From Acanthosoma haemorrhoidale (taxonomy: Eukaryota > Arthropoda > Insecta > Hemiptera > Acanthosomatidae), in contig OV884015.1 in NCBI GenBank assembly GCA_930367205.1, positions 76,213,341 through 76,277,340 of the forward strand: a stretch of DNA of 64,000 nucleotides, in the 5' to 3' direction. The translations under genes and the position numbers were made by a program. Of the stretch, positions 33,801 through 44,908 are shown piece after piece. How positions within the stretch are numbered: the stretch's first letter is position 1; each line of letters starts with the position of its first letter. The notes beneath the pieces are model-generated. The model saw only the letters and a list, made by a program, of their open reading frames with translations. It had not been told where the DNA came from and did no database searches.

Positions 33801-35477
33801 ATATATATATATACATATAGAGTGAGAGAATATAAAATATATTATATACATTTTTTTTAAAAGTAGTTACTGTGCTAGACAGTTCGTTAAAATACGAAGG
33901 GTTTGGCCTGCGATACTTAATTTATTTTACTGTAACTATTTATCACATCTATCACATAAACAAAGCGCCAGAATACTTTTTTTTTCTTCTTATTTTGTAA
34001 ATTAGAAATAAATAGCACTCGATGTCCTGTTTCACCGATCAAATCAGATTAGTGCTTCAGAACGTATAAATTTACTTTATTGCTAATCTTATCTGGAATA
34101 GCCAAATATAAAATATTATTCAACGACACTGAATATTAATGCTAATAACCTTAAAGATGGTTGCTCAGAGATAAAAAAAAAAAGAGAGGAAAAATTCCAC
34201 GCTGTGGCATAATCCGCATTTAAATTTATCTCATTAAATTCATAGCGGTCCCTTCTCTTACAGATGATTTCGTTGAACCGATTCTGTTTTATATACGATA
34301 AAAACATATTAAAAAAAAAAAGTGCTTTTCAAACTGACAGATTTACTCAGACCATCGCGTACGAACTCCGTGCTCTTTAACATGCTAAATCATGTTTTAA
34401 TATATGTTTATATATACATATTATTATTATATTATATAGTATGTTTATAATATATGTTATAATACGAATTTTGGTTTTCCTTGGAGCCGTTTCTGATTTT
34501 CTTTCTTGGTTTGTATATTTACTTGTTTCTTTTGAATATATTCTTTACCACATTGGTATTCAGTAATATTTAATCTGGTAGCACTATGGAAATCAGGATA
34601 GAAGTAGAATAGTGCTTAGTTTGCACCTTTCCATAGTTTTAAACAGAGGTCAGTAAACCGTTATATATGACAAATCATTTCCCCCCCCCCCATCAAGTGT
34701 GGACATTCCTAAACTACTTCAAAAGAGTTTGCTGCTCAACGAAGCTATGTGTAGTCCTCACAATTTATAGCTTTCCGAACTCATTTCCCGAAATTTTCAT
34801 ATTAAATTGCCTGGCTTAGTTTTCAATAACATTTGGGATAACGTCTCGTGATCTTGGTTCTTGGATCTTGGTTGGTGGAAAAAAATAAATTATAAAAATA
34901 AATAATTAAAATCAAATATAAAGCGAAAAATAATTGTCAATAACAAGGGCAAAGAGCGGAATGCTTCAAACTCTCTAATTGCTCTACCGCAATCAATCCG
35001 TACTGAGATTTCAACGATATATCTTACGAAGAATATGCGGTGATAAATGATATTAGAGTGTTATTTTGGGCGTTGCTCTGTGTGATCATCATTCCGATAC
35101 AAAGACACATGTCTTGTCAAGGTTTAGTAAAAGTGCTGCTTAATAGCTTGTAAGATGGTTGTAAGATTACGTCCCTTTGCAGGCCACAGAGACACCTGTA
35201 ATCCCCATCCTTAGCTTTTCCCCTGGCTCCATGTAATTAGTCATCAGACCAATAGTCTGATTTATCTGAGTGCTAAGATAGATTAACACTTGAGGTAAAT
35301 TCGTTACAAGAAATCTCATTCGTATTTTTTTTTTAAAACGCAACGAAACAATAATTTCGATTTTTTAATCGTTGTTATTTAATTTTTAACCCGGTATTGC
35401 AGCCGTCGTTCGCTCGGTCAACTCCAATATTTGTTTTTCTTTGTTGACTTTCAGTTGAGACATACAGCCAGATGTCT
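33801..35477. other. AT-rich non-coding DNA
   Basis: It begins with an (AT)n tract and contains a C run at 34681-34691. Its short frames (up to 63 codons) are unrecognised. Confidence 0.4.
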
Positions 35478-35491
35478 CCAACATTTCCAGA

Positions 35492-35680
35492 ATGGGATCA
35501 AGCGTGGTCCGACATACCTCTCTCGAGAGGTTAAAGAATGCTGACCTGGACCCGTTGCTTGGTGTGCCGTCGGTGGGTGAGTTCATCCGCCGGAGACACA
35601 TTAAGTTTTTTGACTCGTTGCAGCACCTAACCAACCCAGTGCTTAACACTACGACCCCACTACCCCTCCCGTATCGATAG
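35492..35680 (+). pseudogene. LINE B reverse transcriptase C-terminal remnant
   Basis: The 62-codon frame contains TSLERLKNADLDPLLGVPSV and then GEFIRRRHIKFFDSLQHLTN, the C-terminal motif common to the LINE B copies. It lacks all RT catalytic motifs. Confidence 0.72.
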
Positions 35681-35846
35681 CAGACTGTCGGGGAAAAATT
35701 AGGTTCAGAATTAGTATGTAAGTTAGTTTTAAGTTTGATCAAAAAGGTGGGCCCCATCATCTTTATTAGAGTCAGTTTAGTCTAATCACGTATAATGTGT
35801 ATCATCATACTTGTTCATTTCATTATATAATTTTTATAAAATAACA

Positions 35847-35920
35847 GCTCAACCCAAATATCCCTTTATTTTTCCCTCATCCTTAATCTTATAATTAGAG
35901 AGCTAAGAAAAAAAAAAAAA
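35847..35920 (+). mobile_element. LINE family C tail nested in LINE B
   Basis: Only about 60 bp of the LINE C 3' end (TTTTTCCCTCATCCTTAATC, AATTAGAGAGCTAAG) plus a poly-A run is present. AATAACA precedes it and is repeated right after the poly-A, giving a target-site duplication. Removing the insertion restores the LINE B sequence seen at 28.1 kb. Confidence 0.8.
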
Positions 35921-36052
35921 ATAACAAAACCTGTATATAATGTAGCGATGCTACAGTAAATACAAAAATAAATTGTAAATTGATTCGCCGGAGGATCGAC
36001 AATTGTATACAATTATCTGTAAATTTAAAGGAGCTAGTCAGAAGAAAAAAAA

Positions 36053-37438
36053 ATCCAAGGTTCAATCAATTGTAACTTCTTTTAGTGCTTAAGGAATTTA
36101 ATAATGCATTATTTGTCTACTTAATGGCGCTTTCGTAATCGTTTTTTATTCTAGTTTATGAATTGGAAATCACTTCGTTTTAGAATTCCCATTATATCTG
36201 GGAAATTTTATATCTTTTGAAATTTCACAGTTTCTGCCAATGGAATATATTTTTCTATCGGTTGCTTCTCACGCTCTAGCTCTCACTTTATTTTTCTAAC
36301 GCAGTAATTCTGTGATTTCACTGCATGATAACTAAACACTCATCGTTGATGAAGCCTACTCTCTTCTGCTTTGACATAAATATTAAAAAAAAATACTGTC
36401 ATGCGTTTTCCATCAATTGAAATTTGCATCTACATAACACTTACATAGGATTTTTCCAATACTATTACATGTGAAGAGAAAGCAGGAGAAAAGCTTGTAA
36501 GTAAGACTTAGGAAGACCAGTGTTGAGTAGTAGCGGCGGCCACACGACCATTTATCATAGTGCAATAGACTGGAACACTAGTCCCAAACCTAATCCAATT
36601 TGCTGAATTTACAACAAAGGGCATGGTTCCTTCCCCCTCAGATCAAATAGTTTATCATCTTGGCAAATGTCTATGTAGGCATGTGAAGTTGTTCATTTAA
36701 TTTTATTTTACCAGTTTAAAAATTTATTACAAACCTAGACTTGAGTTCCTTTGATTCAAGGATAGGGAATCATTATCTATATGTATGGATACGTATAGGT
36801 GATTTGTAGCTGGTTGGAAGAACTTTCATAGGAAAATAAAATTTTCAAATACATTATTATATCATAACATTAACAAAATAAATTATGGAAAAAATGTATT
36901 TCGCATTCTGCACCTTTATTTATCTACTATAACATTTACATACAAAAGCGAAGATAACGATTAAATCAAAATAAATGTTAACAATATATCCTGAGCGCTT
37001 TCATGATTATTGAAATTTTCTATAGCAAAAACTATGTAAATCGTTAAGAGTTCGATTCTTTATACTATGTCAACAAGTTCAAAAAATGTATCGTTTTGAT
37101 ATAGGTGTTAAAATACCTAAAATTCAATGGTTAGGATTAATGCAAATTTAAGCAAGCAACAAGACTTGAATCTACCAATTCACTGATCCACATAGGCCTG
37201 CACATGCCTTCGTCCTGGTTCGTCCTGAGGGCTGACGTCGTTTCTTAGCCAAAGAAAGACATATATGTACATAGATGACAAACGCGTGTACTAACAGTGT
37301 CAAGTACTCATAAATTATTCATCGAAAATCTAGACATTTAGAGAACCAATGATAATACCTATTAACTATATATTATTATTAACTATTATATCAGAACATA
37401 ACAATTAATGTTTTTTTAACTATTTATTCTTATACAAT
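36053..37438. other. AT-rich non-coding DNA
   Basis: No frame or repeat is recognised. Confidence 0.4.
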
Positions 37439-38568
37439 GCAGTAGACTACAGGGAGCAGTTCACAGACCCCTTCCTCTACGGCCTATTGACAGACTCAGT
37501 CCTTAGACTACCTCTCATAGATGGAACGTAAACGTTAGGAAAATAATGGATTAATAATCTGGAACTCGATTGGAAAAGGTGATTTTATAAATAGACAGCG
37601 GTTCTATTTGAATGTCTGCATCAAGTCCTAGTTTCAGATCTTATTCGCTACGGAGAATACCACCTTAATATGTATTATCAGTTAACTATTAAATCCAAGT
37701 TTACTTATCAAGAAAACATTGTACAAAAAATTGCGAAACAGGATCACATAAATTTCTCCAAACAAAGGAATACGTAAACTCAGCATAAAAAATAAACTAA
37801 AACAAACGTTTGCGTAAAACAGAGAAACGATGACTAGAACATGAAAGTTTTCCACTTAAAAAACTATAATAAGCCAATTTCAAGTAAATGATTGGAGATG
37901 TTATCACCTAATGATTTTTTTATTTAAAAATATGTAATTCGTATTTATGCCATAACTTTAAATATTATGTTATTGTTATTATTCAATTTAAATAAGCTAG
38001 TCATACAAATCTCCAAAATAGTTCATTTAAGTTAAATACATAGCGTACAGTCATGTTATTTTTTTGTGGGGTATCAAAGGTGTGTTTACATCAAATAATA
38101 AACATGTTGCTGACTTGATAATAATTTTTTCAAATTAGGTATTAAGTGTAAAGCCATTTCCTATGGTAACTAAGCGAAAATGGTATTTAGGTTCTTCTTG
38201 AAAAGTAAATTGACCTGTAAAAATCAAAACAACAAGATGTCAGCCTGCGAGATGTTTCGAACAAAAACAAAAGCATTTTTTTTTTCTAAAACAAATGTAC
38301 GAATACACTTAATCTGAAGAGTTATAGCAGTTGGAAAACCACTAGTAAAAATATCTATAAATAAACGAAGAGGCAAATGTTGGCAAGTACATTATATGGG
38401 GTGAGTGTTATAACTTTGTATTACGGTTTTGACCCAGTTTGAGATGTAACAACCACCACTTAGAAATTGCGACGACAACCTTCAATTGGTACTACTTTTT
38501 CATGAGGCTTTGCTAATTTATCTTCAGATAAGAAATAATTAAAAATCGAGTTTTTGAATATGTGTCAG
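37439..38568. repeat. Non-coding dispersed repeat of 1.13 kb, copy 2
   Basis: This is the direct-orientation partner of 23839-25002, 13.6 kb away, with the same start (GCAGTAGACTACAGGGAGCA) and end (ATATGTGTCAG). Differences are scattered substitutions, small indels and a net 34-bp length difference, mostly near the 3' end. No coding potential is visible. Confidence 0.85.
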
Positions 38569-39510
38569 TTGTTTTGATCTACATTTAAGCAGAGGTGTTT
38601 TAACCGTAGTTTGAGTGCGATTTTAACTTTGCTATATTAACCTGCTTACATTGTATCTTACACTTAAACCCCTAAGTTTCGTTGTTTTGATCACAGAAGA
38701 TTACAAATAATTGACGGATGTGCCATGGCAAATAGCTGAAACAGCATTAATTTGTAGATACGCAAATCCACAATCGGCATCTTATTACTAAATAGAAAAT
38801 ATATTAGGAGAAAAAAAACATACTAATTTCTATTTCACTGTATATTGTCTTAGCTATGATATGAGGCAGTTAAAAGTACAAAGTGGTTTTGCTTGATTAT
38901 GGCCAAGTAATAATATGGTACTTAATAACGAAGTTAAAGCTGAAGACCCATTTTATTAAATTAAGGAACTTACCCTAACCAGCATGGAAGTGTTATATTC
39001 CTTTGAGCACCAATTTTATTCGAGGAGCCTGAACCCTCACAATATATTAAATCATATGTGGTGTTTTGGCTCTAAAGAAACTCGGCAAAGTTTGTATGTT
39101 AACGTCAAACAATAACCGTTACATATTCGAGCAGGTTGTTATGTGAAGTATAATCATCTTTTCTTCTCGGGGTCTAGGTAATTTAAATTTTAATGACGCA
39201 AAAGGATTAAGGAAAGCTGTAATAATGACGCCGCAATGCAGTAACGTCATGCTTTCTGCCTGGATCTCCACAGACTACGACCACAACTTGGATTAATTTA
39301 CTCTCTAATAATTAGCTAATTATCCTTCCTGTTCTGATTCATCAAAAATTTAATAAAACATTCAATACCATAAAATATTTAAGTATATTTAAAAGCATAA
39401 CGCATTATGATTGCTTATTACATTGCCTTGTATAAAATGTATGGCTGCAATAGCTAACGCATGCCCAAGACGGGAAGAATTTCCTTATTGCCCGTCTAAT
39501 TTATGTCTTA
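38569..39510. other. AT-rich non-coding DNA
   Basis: Nothing is recognised. Confidence 0.4.
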
Positions 39511-39699
39511 GCGTTTCCAATCCTTTCAATTAAAAATCCTGAGAACAATAGTAAATGCCCCTTATTAGGTCAGCAACAAAACCCTCCATAACGGTCTTAA
39601 TGTACCTTAGATTCTCGAACTCATCAGAAGTTCATGAAATTTCATAGTAACCTATCAATCACCAAATTCCAATCACCCTAATCCCCTAGCACAGTCACC
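39511..39699 (+). mobile_element. LINE family A, internal fragment
   Basis: About 190 bp match the RT C-terminal coding region of LINE A: CCAATCCTTTCAATTAAAAA, CCTGAGAACAATAGTAAATG, then CCCTAATCCCCTAGCACAGT. A small internal rearrangement or duplication lies near 39650-39680. Both the 5' part and the 3' UTR are missing. Confidence 0.7.
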
Positions 39700-39841
39700 T
39701 TAATTTAATATTTTTTTTATTTATTGTTACTACGAGGAATATATATACATATTTTTATTTTAACAGTGACTATTTTTATTAGTTGAGACTCTTAGAAACA
39801 TTATATCGTCTCAACAAGCTTATGAAATATGTTTGAAGCTT

Positions 39842-40333
39842 ATGAAATATTTGTGTGCACATAAGCTTGGTTTCATACGTGCAAGCATAATTCAGATAAA
39901 CTTTTTAGGAATTTGGTGCTTTTACCGCACTATTTACAAAGTTCTGAATTCCAATGAGGAGACACCCGATAAGATGAAGTGTGCTCATAAATACAAGCGG
40001 GTAGAAATGTATCTTTGGAAATCAGAACTCAGAAACAATCCTAAATATTATTTATGGCTGAACAGGTTAGGAGGGGCCAACGACTTCACTCCTTCACTGA
40101 TAACAATGGCAATTCTACCAGGATATAACAGGGCTCCTAATGATGGGTCCAATACAAGGGATCTCAAGGCCATTGCCACTTCAATCTCTGAGGGGGATCG
40201 TGCCGTGGGAGTGGGATGTTTCGATAACTTGATGATATTGGGTATGTTAAGGTGTAATATAGGGTTTGATTGGTGGCGTAGGATGGAGAATTTACTAATT
40301 ATTGATCCAAGGAATTTTGGTTGTAAGGATTAG
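39842..40333 (+). CDS. Orphan ORF of about 163 codons, hypothetical
   Basis: This is among the longest uninterrupted frames in the window outside recognised elements. It starts at an ATG at 39842, and the frame is open upstream. Residues such as YKRVEMYLWKSELRNNPKYY and FDWWRRMENLLIIDP look protein-like and base composition is less AT-rich than the flanks. I recognise no domain, signal peptide or membrane segment. It could be an exon, a piece of an unrecognised transposon or a chance frame. Confidence 0.2.
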   Translation: MKYLCAHKLGFIRASIIQINFLGIWCFYRTIYKVLNSNEETPDKMKCAHKYKRVEMYLWKSELRNNPKYYLWLNRLGGANDFTPSLITMAILPGYNRAPNDGSNTRDLKAIATSISEGDRAVGVGCFDNLMILGMLRCNIGFDWWRRMENLLIIDPRNFGCKD

Positions 40334-43091
40334 ACGCAAGTAAACCATGCTGGTGTTGGTGGTTCTGGTACAGATTTCTTGCATCCTATCCAGTAGTTTG
40401 TTCAGGCGGGACCCCTGGTTTGGAATCACGATATTTCTTCTTGGAATATATACTTATACTAATGCATTAACGTTTCTGTGTTATTAAAATTTAATAATAA
40501 ATCTATTAAAACAATAGTATTAATGGTTTGTAATATTTGATTATGTAGTCTTGTACATGTTATTGTCATTTTCATCTCAATAATATTCAATTATTATTTG
40601 TTTCAGGTGAGTAAAATTATAAATTCAAACTGGCGTACTAGATGTAAGTATTTATCTAGATGTAATTACCATTATTGCATTGCTACATAATAATAAAATA
40701 ACTCTAGGGATTTTATTTTTATTATCTATGAAGTAGGACAATTTCAGTCCAAGTTCATTCTAGATCTTCATTGGTATAATGGTTTTTTGGGTTTTTAATT
40801 TTTTTTTTTTTTCATCAAAGGAAGAATGCTAGTTAGGAGTAAGTCTCGATGAACCTATTGTGTTGTGAAGGACCATTTGTCTCCATGGATCTATTCATCG
40901 TTCAGGTAGTTAAGACATCACTGTGGAAAATCAAAAAGAACAGCGTTTTACGATGACTTTTCGTGATATCCAAACCAGTTCTGTGGTTTATAGTCACTGT
41001 TTAATTTTATTACTGGCTATTGTTGAGTCGGCTTCTAACTAATTTGATAGTAAGTGCGGATAAATGTTCAATACAAGAATCACAGGTAAGTAGTGAATCA
41101 TTTTAGTAACCAGTGGATAAATCATTAGTAAATATTTTAGTATTTTCTACTATCAAGGTCTAGATTTTTATTTAATACTCTAGAAGATACATTTAGTCAT
41201 TAATGGGACCCAGATGCGAGCTATAAGGTTTTAAGAATATATTTAGCACCATCTTACCGGACTATGATTATTAGGAATAAGCCTGGAGTGATATGAATTA
41301 CAGGCCAATTTGAAAGGATGGTAATCATTAGTGACAGTTCCATAACAGGTGTTAGCAGTTCAAAAAGTGTGATGAAGGGATGAGACTCCAGGGTAGGTAG
41401 TGAAGTGTTGCAGACTAATACAGATTTATGACGGGGAGGGGTAGAAGCTTAAGGGAAGGTTTGTTTTATGATGTTGGGCCTCATTTTTTTTCATGTATTA
41501 GTATTTCCGGGATACCCACACTTATGTCTCGAAATGCTTATTGTATATCATGCATTAGGTTATTGCTACGTTATATATCAGTTTTAATATATTTAGTTGC
41601 CATCTTGTTCCTGCTTCCTGATATCAATGCCCCTCACTCATGAGAAATGGTTTTCTTTCGGAGAAGCCTAATACTGCCATATCATCAATCTAACAGTGAA
41701 GTAATCAGATAGTACTGCGGGGGGGGGGTGTGATTCAAAGAGGAATGTCTCTCTGACATTTGGTAATGAAAACGTTAAGTAAGTAAAACACTCCTTCCTA
41801 CAAGCCTAATAGAAAAGAGTTTCGATTCTTGAATATTCAGCGATTTCCCTGCATTGACCATGTTCTTGGATGTAAGCATTTATAAGCATAAAATCTTCTG
41901 GTCATTGACGTTAGTCATTTTCACTAATTTATTTATAGAGGAAGGAAACAAATTATCTGGATGAAACTGGCCTTGTTCTATACATGCATCATCCGTCAAT
42001 CCGTCGGAAATGTCTCTAATATAGATTACATGTGATTGATTTAATTTATTTCAGTTCCGCGTAAAAAAAAAACAATTACTATAAAAAAACTACTATACAG
42101 AAATCCCTTCACAATTAAAAACGACACCGCTAATGCTTCAGCAGACCGCAGCTAAAGCCCGGAATATTGGCCCAATGGTCGACCAGGTATTTGTTTAAAT
42201 CTCTCAGGACGCTAATCGGATTATCCCTTCATTAATTCTCCATTTAGCAGGGAGCGTTCGGTCGACTAACAGTTCGATAACTACATATTATTGGTTATAT
42301 TAACCACTCCTATGTTAATTCCGCCTTTGATTTCTGTGGTCGGTCCCAGGCCGCTCTGATAACAGCGATTTGTGGTTCCCAATTGGAGAGCATATGAAAG
42401 GATTTCGTTTTTCAGGGCACTAGTTGTTTTTTTAAATTTTTTTCAAAAATAAAATTTATCCGCAAGTTATTCAATGGAAATTTAGTTTTTCTTAAACACA
42501 ATATCGTTTTATAAGCCTTGTAAAAACATACTGTATCATTATAACAGTTAGTTGTATAATTATATACTATGTTATTTGTACTTTTTGCGTCATTAGAGTT
42601 TTCCAAAAATAACTTGTTAGCTAGAAAGAGTTAAAATTGTGAGTATTTTGATACGGTCAAACTATGCATTGATCAATACTTCTCAACACTGGAGATGGGT
42701 AAATGGGTTTATTTTAACAACCCTTCAACAGAAAAAAATATCATGTTCCACAGCGTTCCATTTCTGGAAAAAAAAAAAAAAGTCACAGGAGGTGGCAAAC
42801 CATTTAGGTACTCAATCTACATTGAGTATCAAACTTATTATAGAACACTTCTGTAAGGCTTCGTAAGGGTCTACCTGCCTGGGAAAGCACTTCTAAAACC
42901 ATTTTCCTTTTTCTTTATTTTTTTCTCATTTGCATAATTATATGTTAGGTGCTGGTTTTGTAATAATTATTTAATGAATAAATATCATTTTCTACTTTCT
43001 TTGTTTTTTAAAGTTTTTAATTGTTCTCTCTGTCTTTAACAACTGATGTAACAAGTACACGATACATGATATACTCCAATATCCAATATCC
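40334..43091. other. Non-coding DNA, nothing recognised
   Basis: It includes a G run (41720-41729). A block at 42120-42390 of more balanced composition, without an ORF, could be a conserved non-coding element. The short frames (up to 75 codons) have no features. Confidence 0.4.
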
Positions 43092-43905
43092 AATGGTTGG
43101 CGAAAAAGTCCGTTCGGTTTTTGTCATCACGAAACTTCAAGCAGTCTAATATGTAGCTAACTTCAGTCCGTCCCTTGAGAGTGCACTCTCGTCAGATACT
43201 AGACATTTCAACGTAGTTTGACGTGAAATTCCGACGAGACTGATTGTATTTTGTGTGTTTAGGATCATCCGGAAAATGGAAAACCAAAACGAACATTATC
43301 GACACCTCATGCTTTTTTATTTTAAAAAAGGCAAGAAATCAGTGGAAACTTGCATGAAGATATGCGCTGTATGCAAAGAGGATGCTGTTACAGAACGTGT
43401 GTGCCAGAAGTGGTTTTCAAGATTTCAATCGGGAAATTTTTCGGTTTAAGACGCACCTCGCTCTGGCCGGCCAGCTGAGATTAACAGCGACAAAGTGAAG
43501 GAATTAGTCGACACCAATCCCCGTTATACAATCAGGGAGATCGCAGTTATCCTCAAAATATCCAAATCGATTGTTGAAAACCACCTGCATCAACTTGGCT
43601 ACATAAGTAGGCTCGATGTTTGGGTTCCCATCAACTTAGTGAGGCTAACCTCGCCCAATGGATTTCCATCTGTGATTGGTTAAGGAAACGAAGAAAACGA
43701 TCCTTTTTTAAAGAATAACAGGGGACGAAAATTGGATCGGCTATAACAATGTGGAACGCAAACGCTCATGTGGGAAGCACGGTGAATTACCACAAACAAC
43801 CCCCAAAGCAGGACTTCATCCAAAGAAGTTTATGCTCTCGATTTGGTGGGATTGGAGGGGTGTTGTCTTTTACGAACTTCTTCCCACGAACAGGACGACG
43901 ATTTT
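43092..43905 (+). mobile_element. Mariner element (mellifera-type), 3'-truncated
   Basis: The left end, GGTTGGCGAAAAAGTCCG, resembles mariner terminal repeats. It is followed by a 5' UTR of about 170 bp and the transposase pseudogene. The right part of the transposase and the right terminal repeat are missing, with AT-rich DNA starting at about 43905. The element cannot move. Confidence 0.85.
43276..43905 (+). pseudogene. Mariner transposase, broken
   Basis: The frame begins MENQNEHYRHLMLFYFKKGK with the N-terminal helix-turn-helix region. An in-frame TAA near 43447 replaces a codon before DAPRSGRPAEIN. The frame continues through YTIREIAVILKISKSIVENH (second HTH) and HLHQLGYISRLDVWVP, shifts near 43631 to HQLSEANLAQWISICDWLRK, and shifts again near 43713 to ITGDENWI (first catalytic Asp). 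The KAGLHPKKFMLSIWWDWRGV segment follows with the second Asp. The third Asp of the DD34D triad is lost by truncation. In life this enzyme cuts and pastes the element at TA sites. Confidence 0.85.
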
Positions 43906-44640
43906 ATTATTATTTTATTCCATCTATTTATTAATCTTTGGAATATATTTTTCTTTTCTAAATAACAGAGTTATTAAATTAAACACCATGACACCGGGGT
44001 AGTATGCGTGCGGTTTGGTGTCTACGGCTTCTGTTACTAAGTCACTGAGGGTTTTGCGTGGCATTTGTGGTCTTACAGGCCGACTATTGCTCCCACGGTC
44101 TAAGAGGATTTATCTTGAGTACAATTTACAATTTAGGCATAGGTGGGACTTCATAATCAATTAATAATCATATTAATTGATATAAGAAACATGGTATTTG
44201 CCAACACCCTCCGGCCACTCTTCATCCTTTCAGATCTATTTCAACCTTCATGCTCTCTTCAATTTATATAAAAAAAAAATAATGAATCTACGTGCATTTC
44301 AGAATATGAATACATTTATGAAATTTAGATATGTTTTACTAGTTACGCCAAAGTAACATCTTTTTATGAATCAGCCGCAATTGATCATCCTACGCGTTAC
44401 AGGATATGTATTCGAGTCAATTTCCTTTCAGTAGAGCAGCGTGTACATTTTTTCCGAGCATATATAAATAGTAAAACACTATATTGAACGGCATATTGTT
44501 TATTTAAAATTTTTATATACGTCTGGTACGAATAGTAATATTACATTATATTATTATATACTCATTACATTGTATTATAATCTTGTTTAGGCCAATGTCA
44601 AATATGCGATGCTTTTAGGCTCAAACTAAAAATATTTATT
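43906..44640. other. AT-rich non-coding DNA
   Basis: Nothing is recognised. Confidence 0.4.
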
Positions 44641-44651
44641 AGAAGAAGGAT

Positions 44652-44897
44652 AGTCAGCAACAAAACCCTTCATAACAACCTTGATATACCCTACATTCTA
44701 GAACTCATCCCTTCCAAGTTTATGAAATTCCACAGTAGCCTTTCCAACCACCCTTAATCCTGTAGCACAGTCATTGCACTGCGCCACTTATCCCTATAAT
44801 CCTCCTCGGAGACTGAAACGGCAGTGGCCTCGTGACCTGCTATAAACGCGTGACAGTGGGAGTCCTGGCAATGGCCAGTTTCTCCAATCATGTCCTG
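44652..44897 (+). mobile_element. LINE family A, internal fragment flanked by 11-bp repeat
   Basis: It holds the RT C-terminal coding end and the first part of the 3' UTR (to CCAATCATGTCCTG) but not the LINE's true 3' end or a poly-A tail. AGAAGAAGGAT occurs immediately on both sides (44641-44651 and 44898-44908). This is an unusual structure for a target-primed insertion. Confidence 0.78.
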
Positions 44898-44908
44898 AGA
44901 AGAAGGAT

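Larger units (their letters stand above)
35478..36052 (+). mobile_element. LINE family B, 5'-truncated copy with nested LINE C tail
   Basis: This plus-strand copy is collinear with 27740-28245: the RT C-terminus, then GACTGTCGGGGAAAAATTAG and the rest of the 3' UTR, ending in poly-A near 36049. The UTR is split by a 74-bp family C insertion at 35847-35920. The minus-strand ORF across it is a shadow. Confidence 0.8.
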
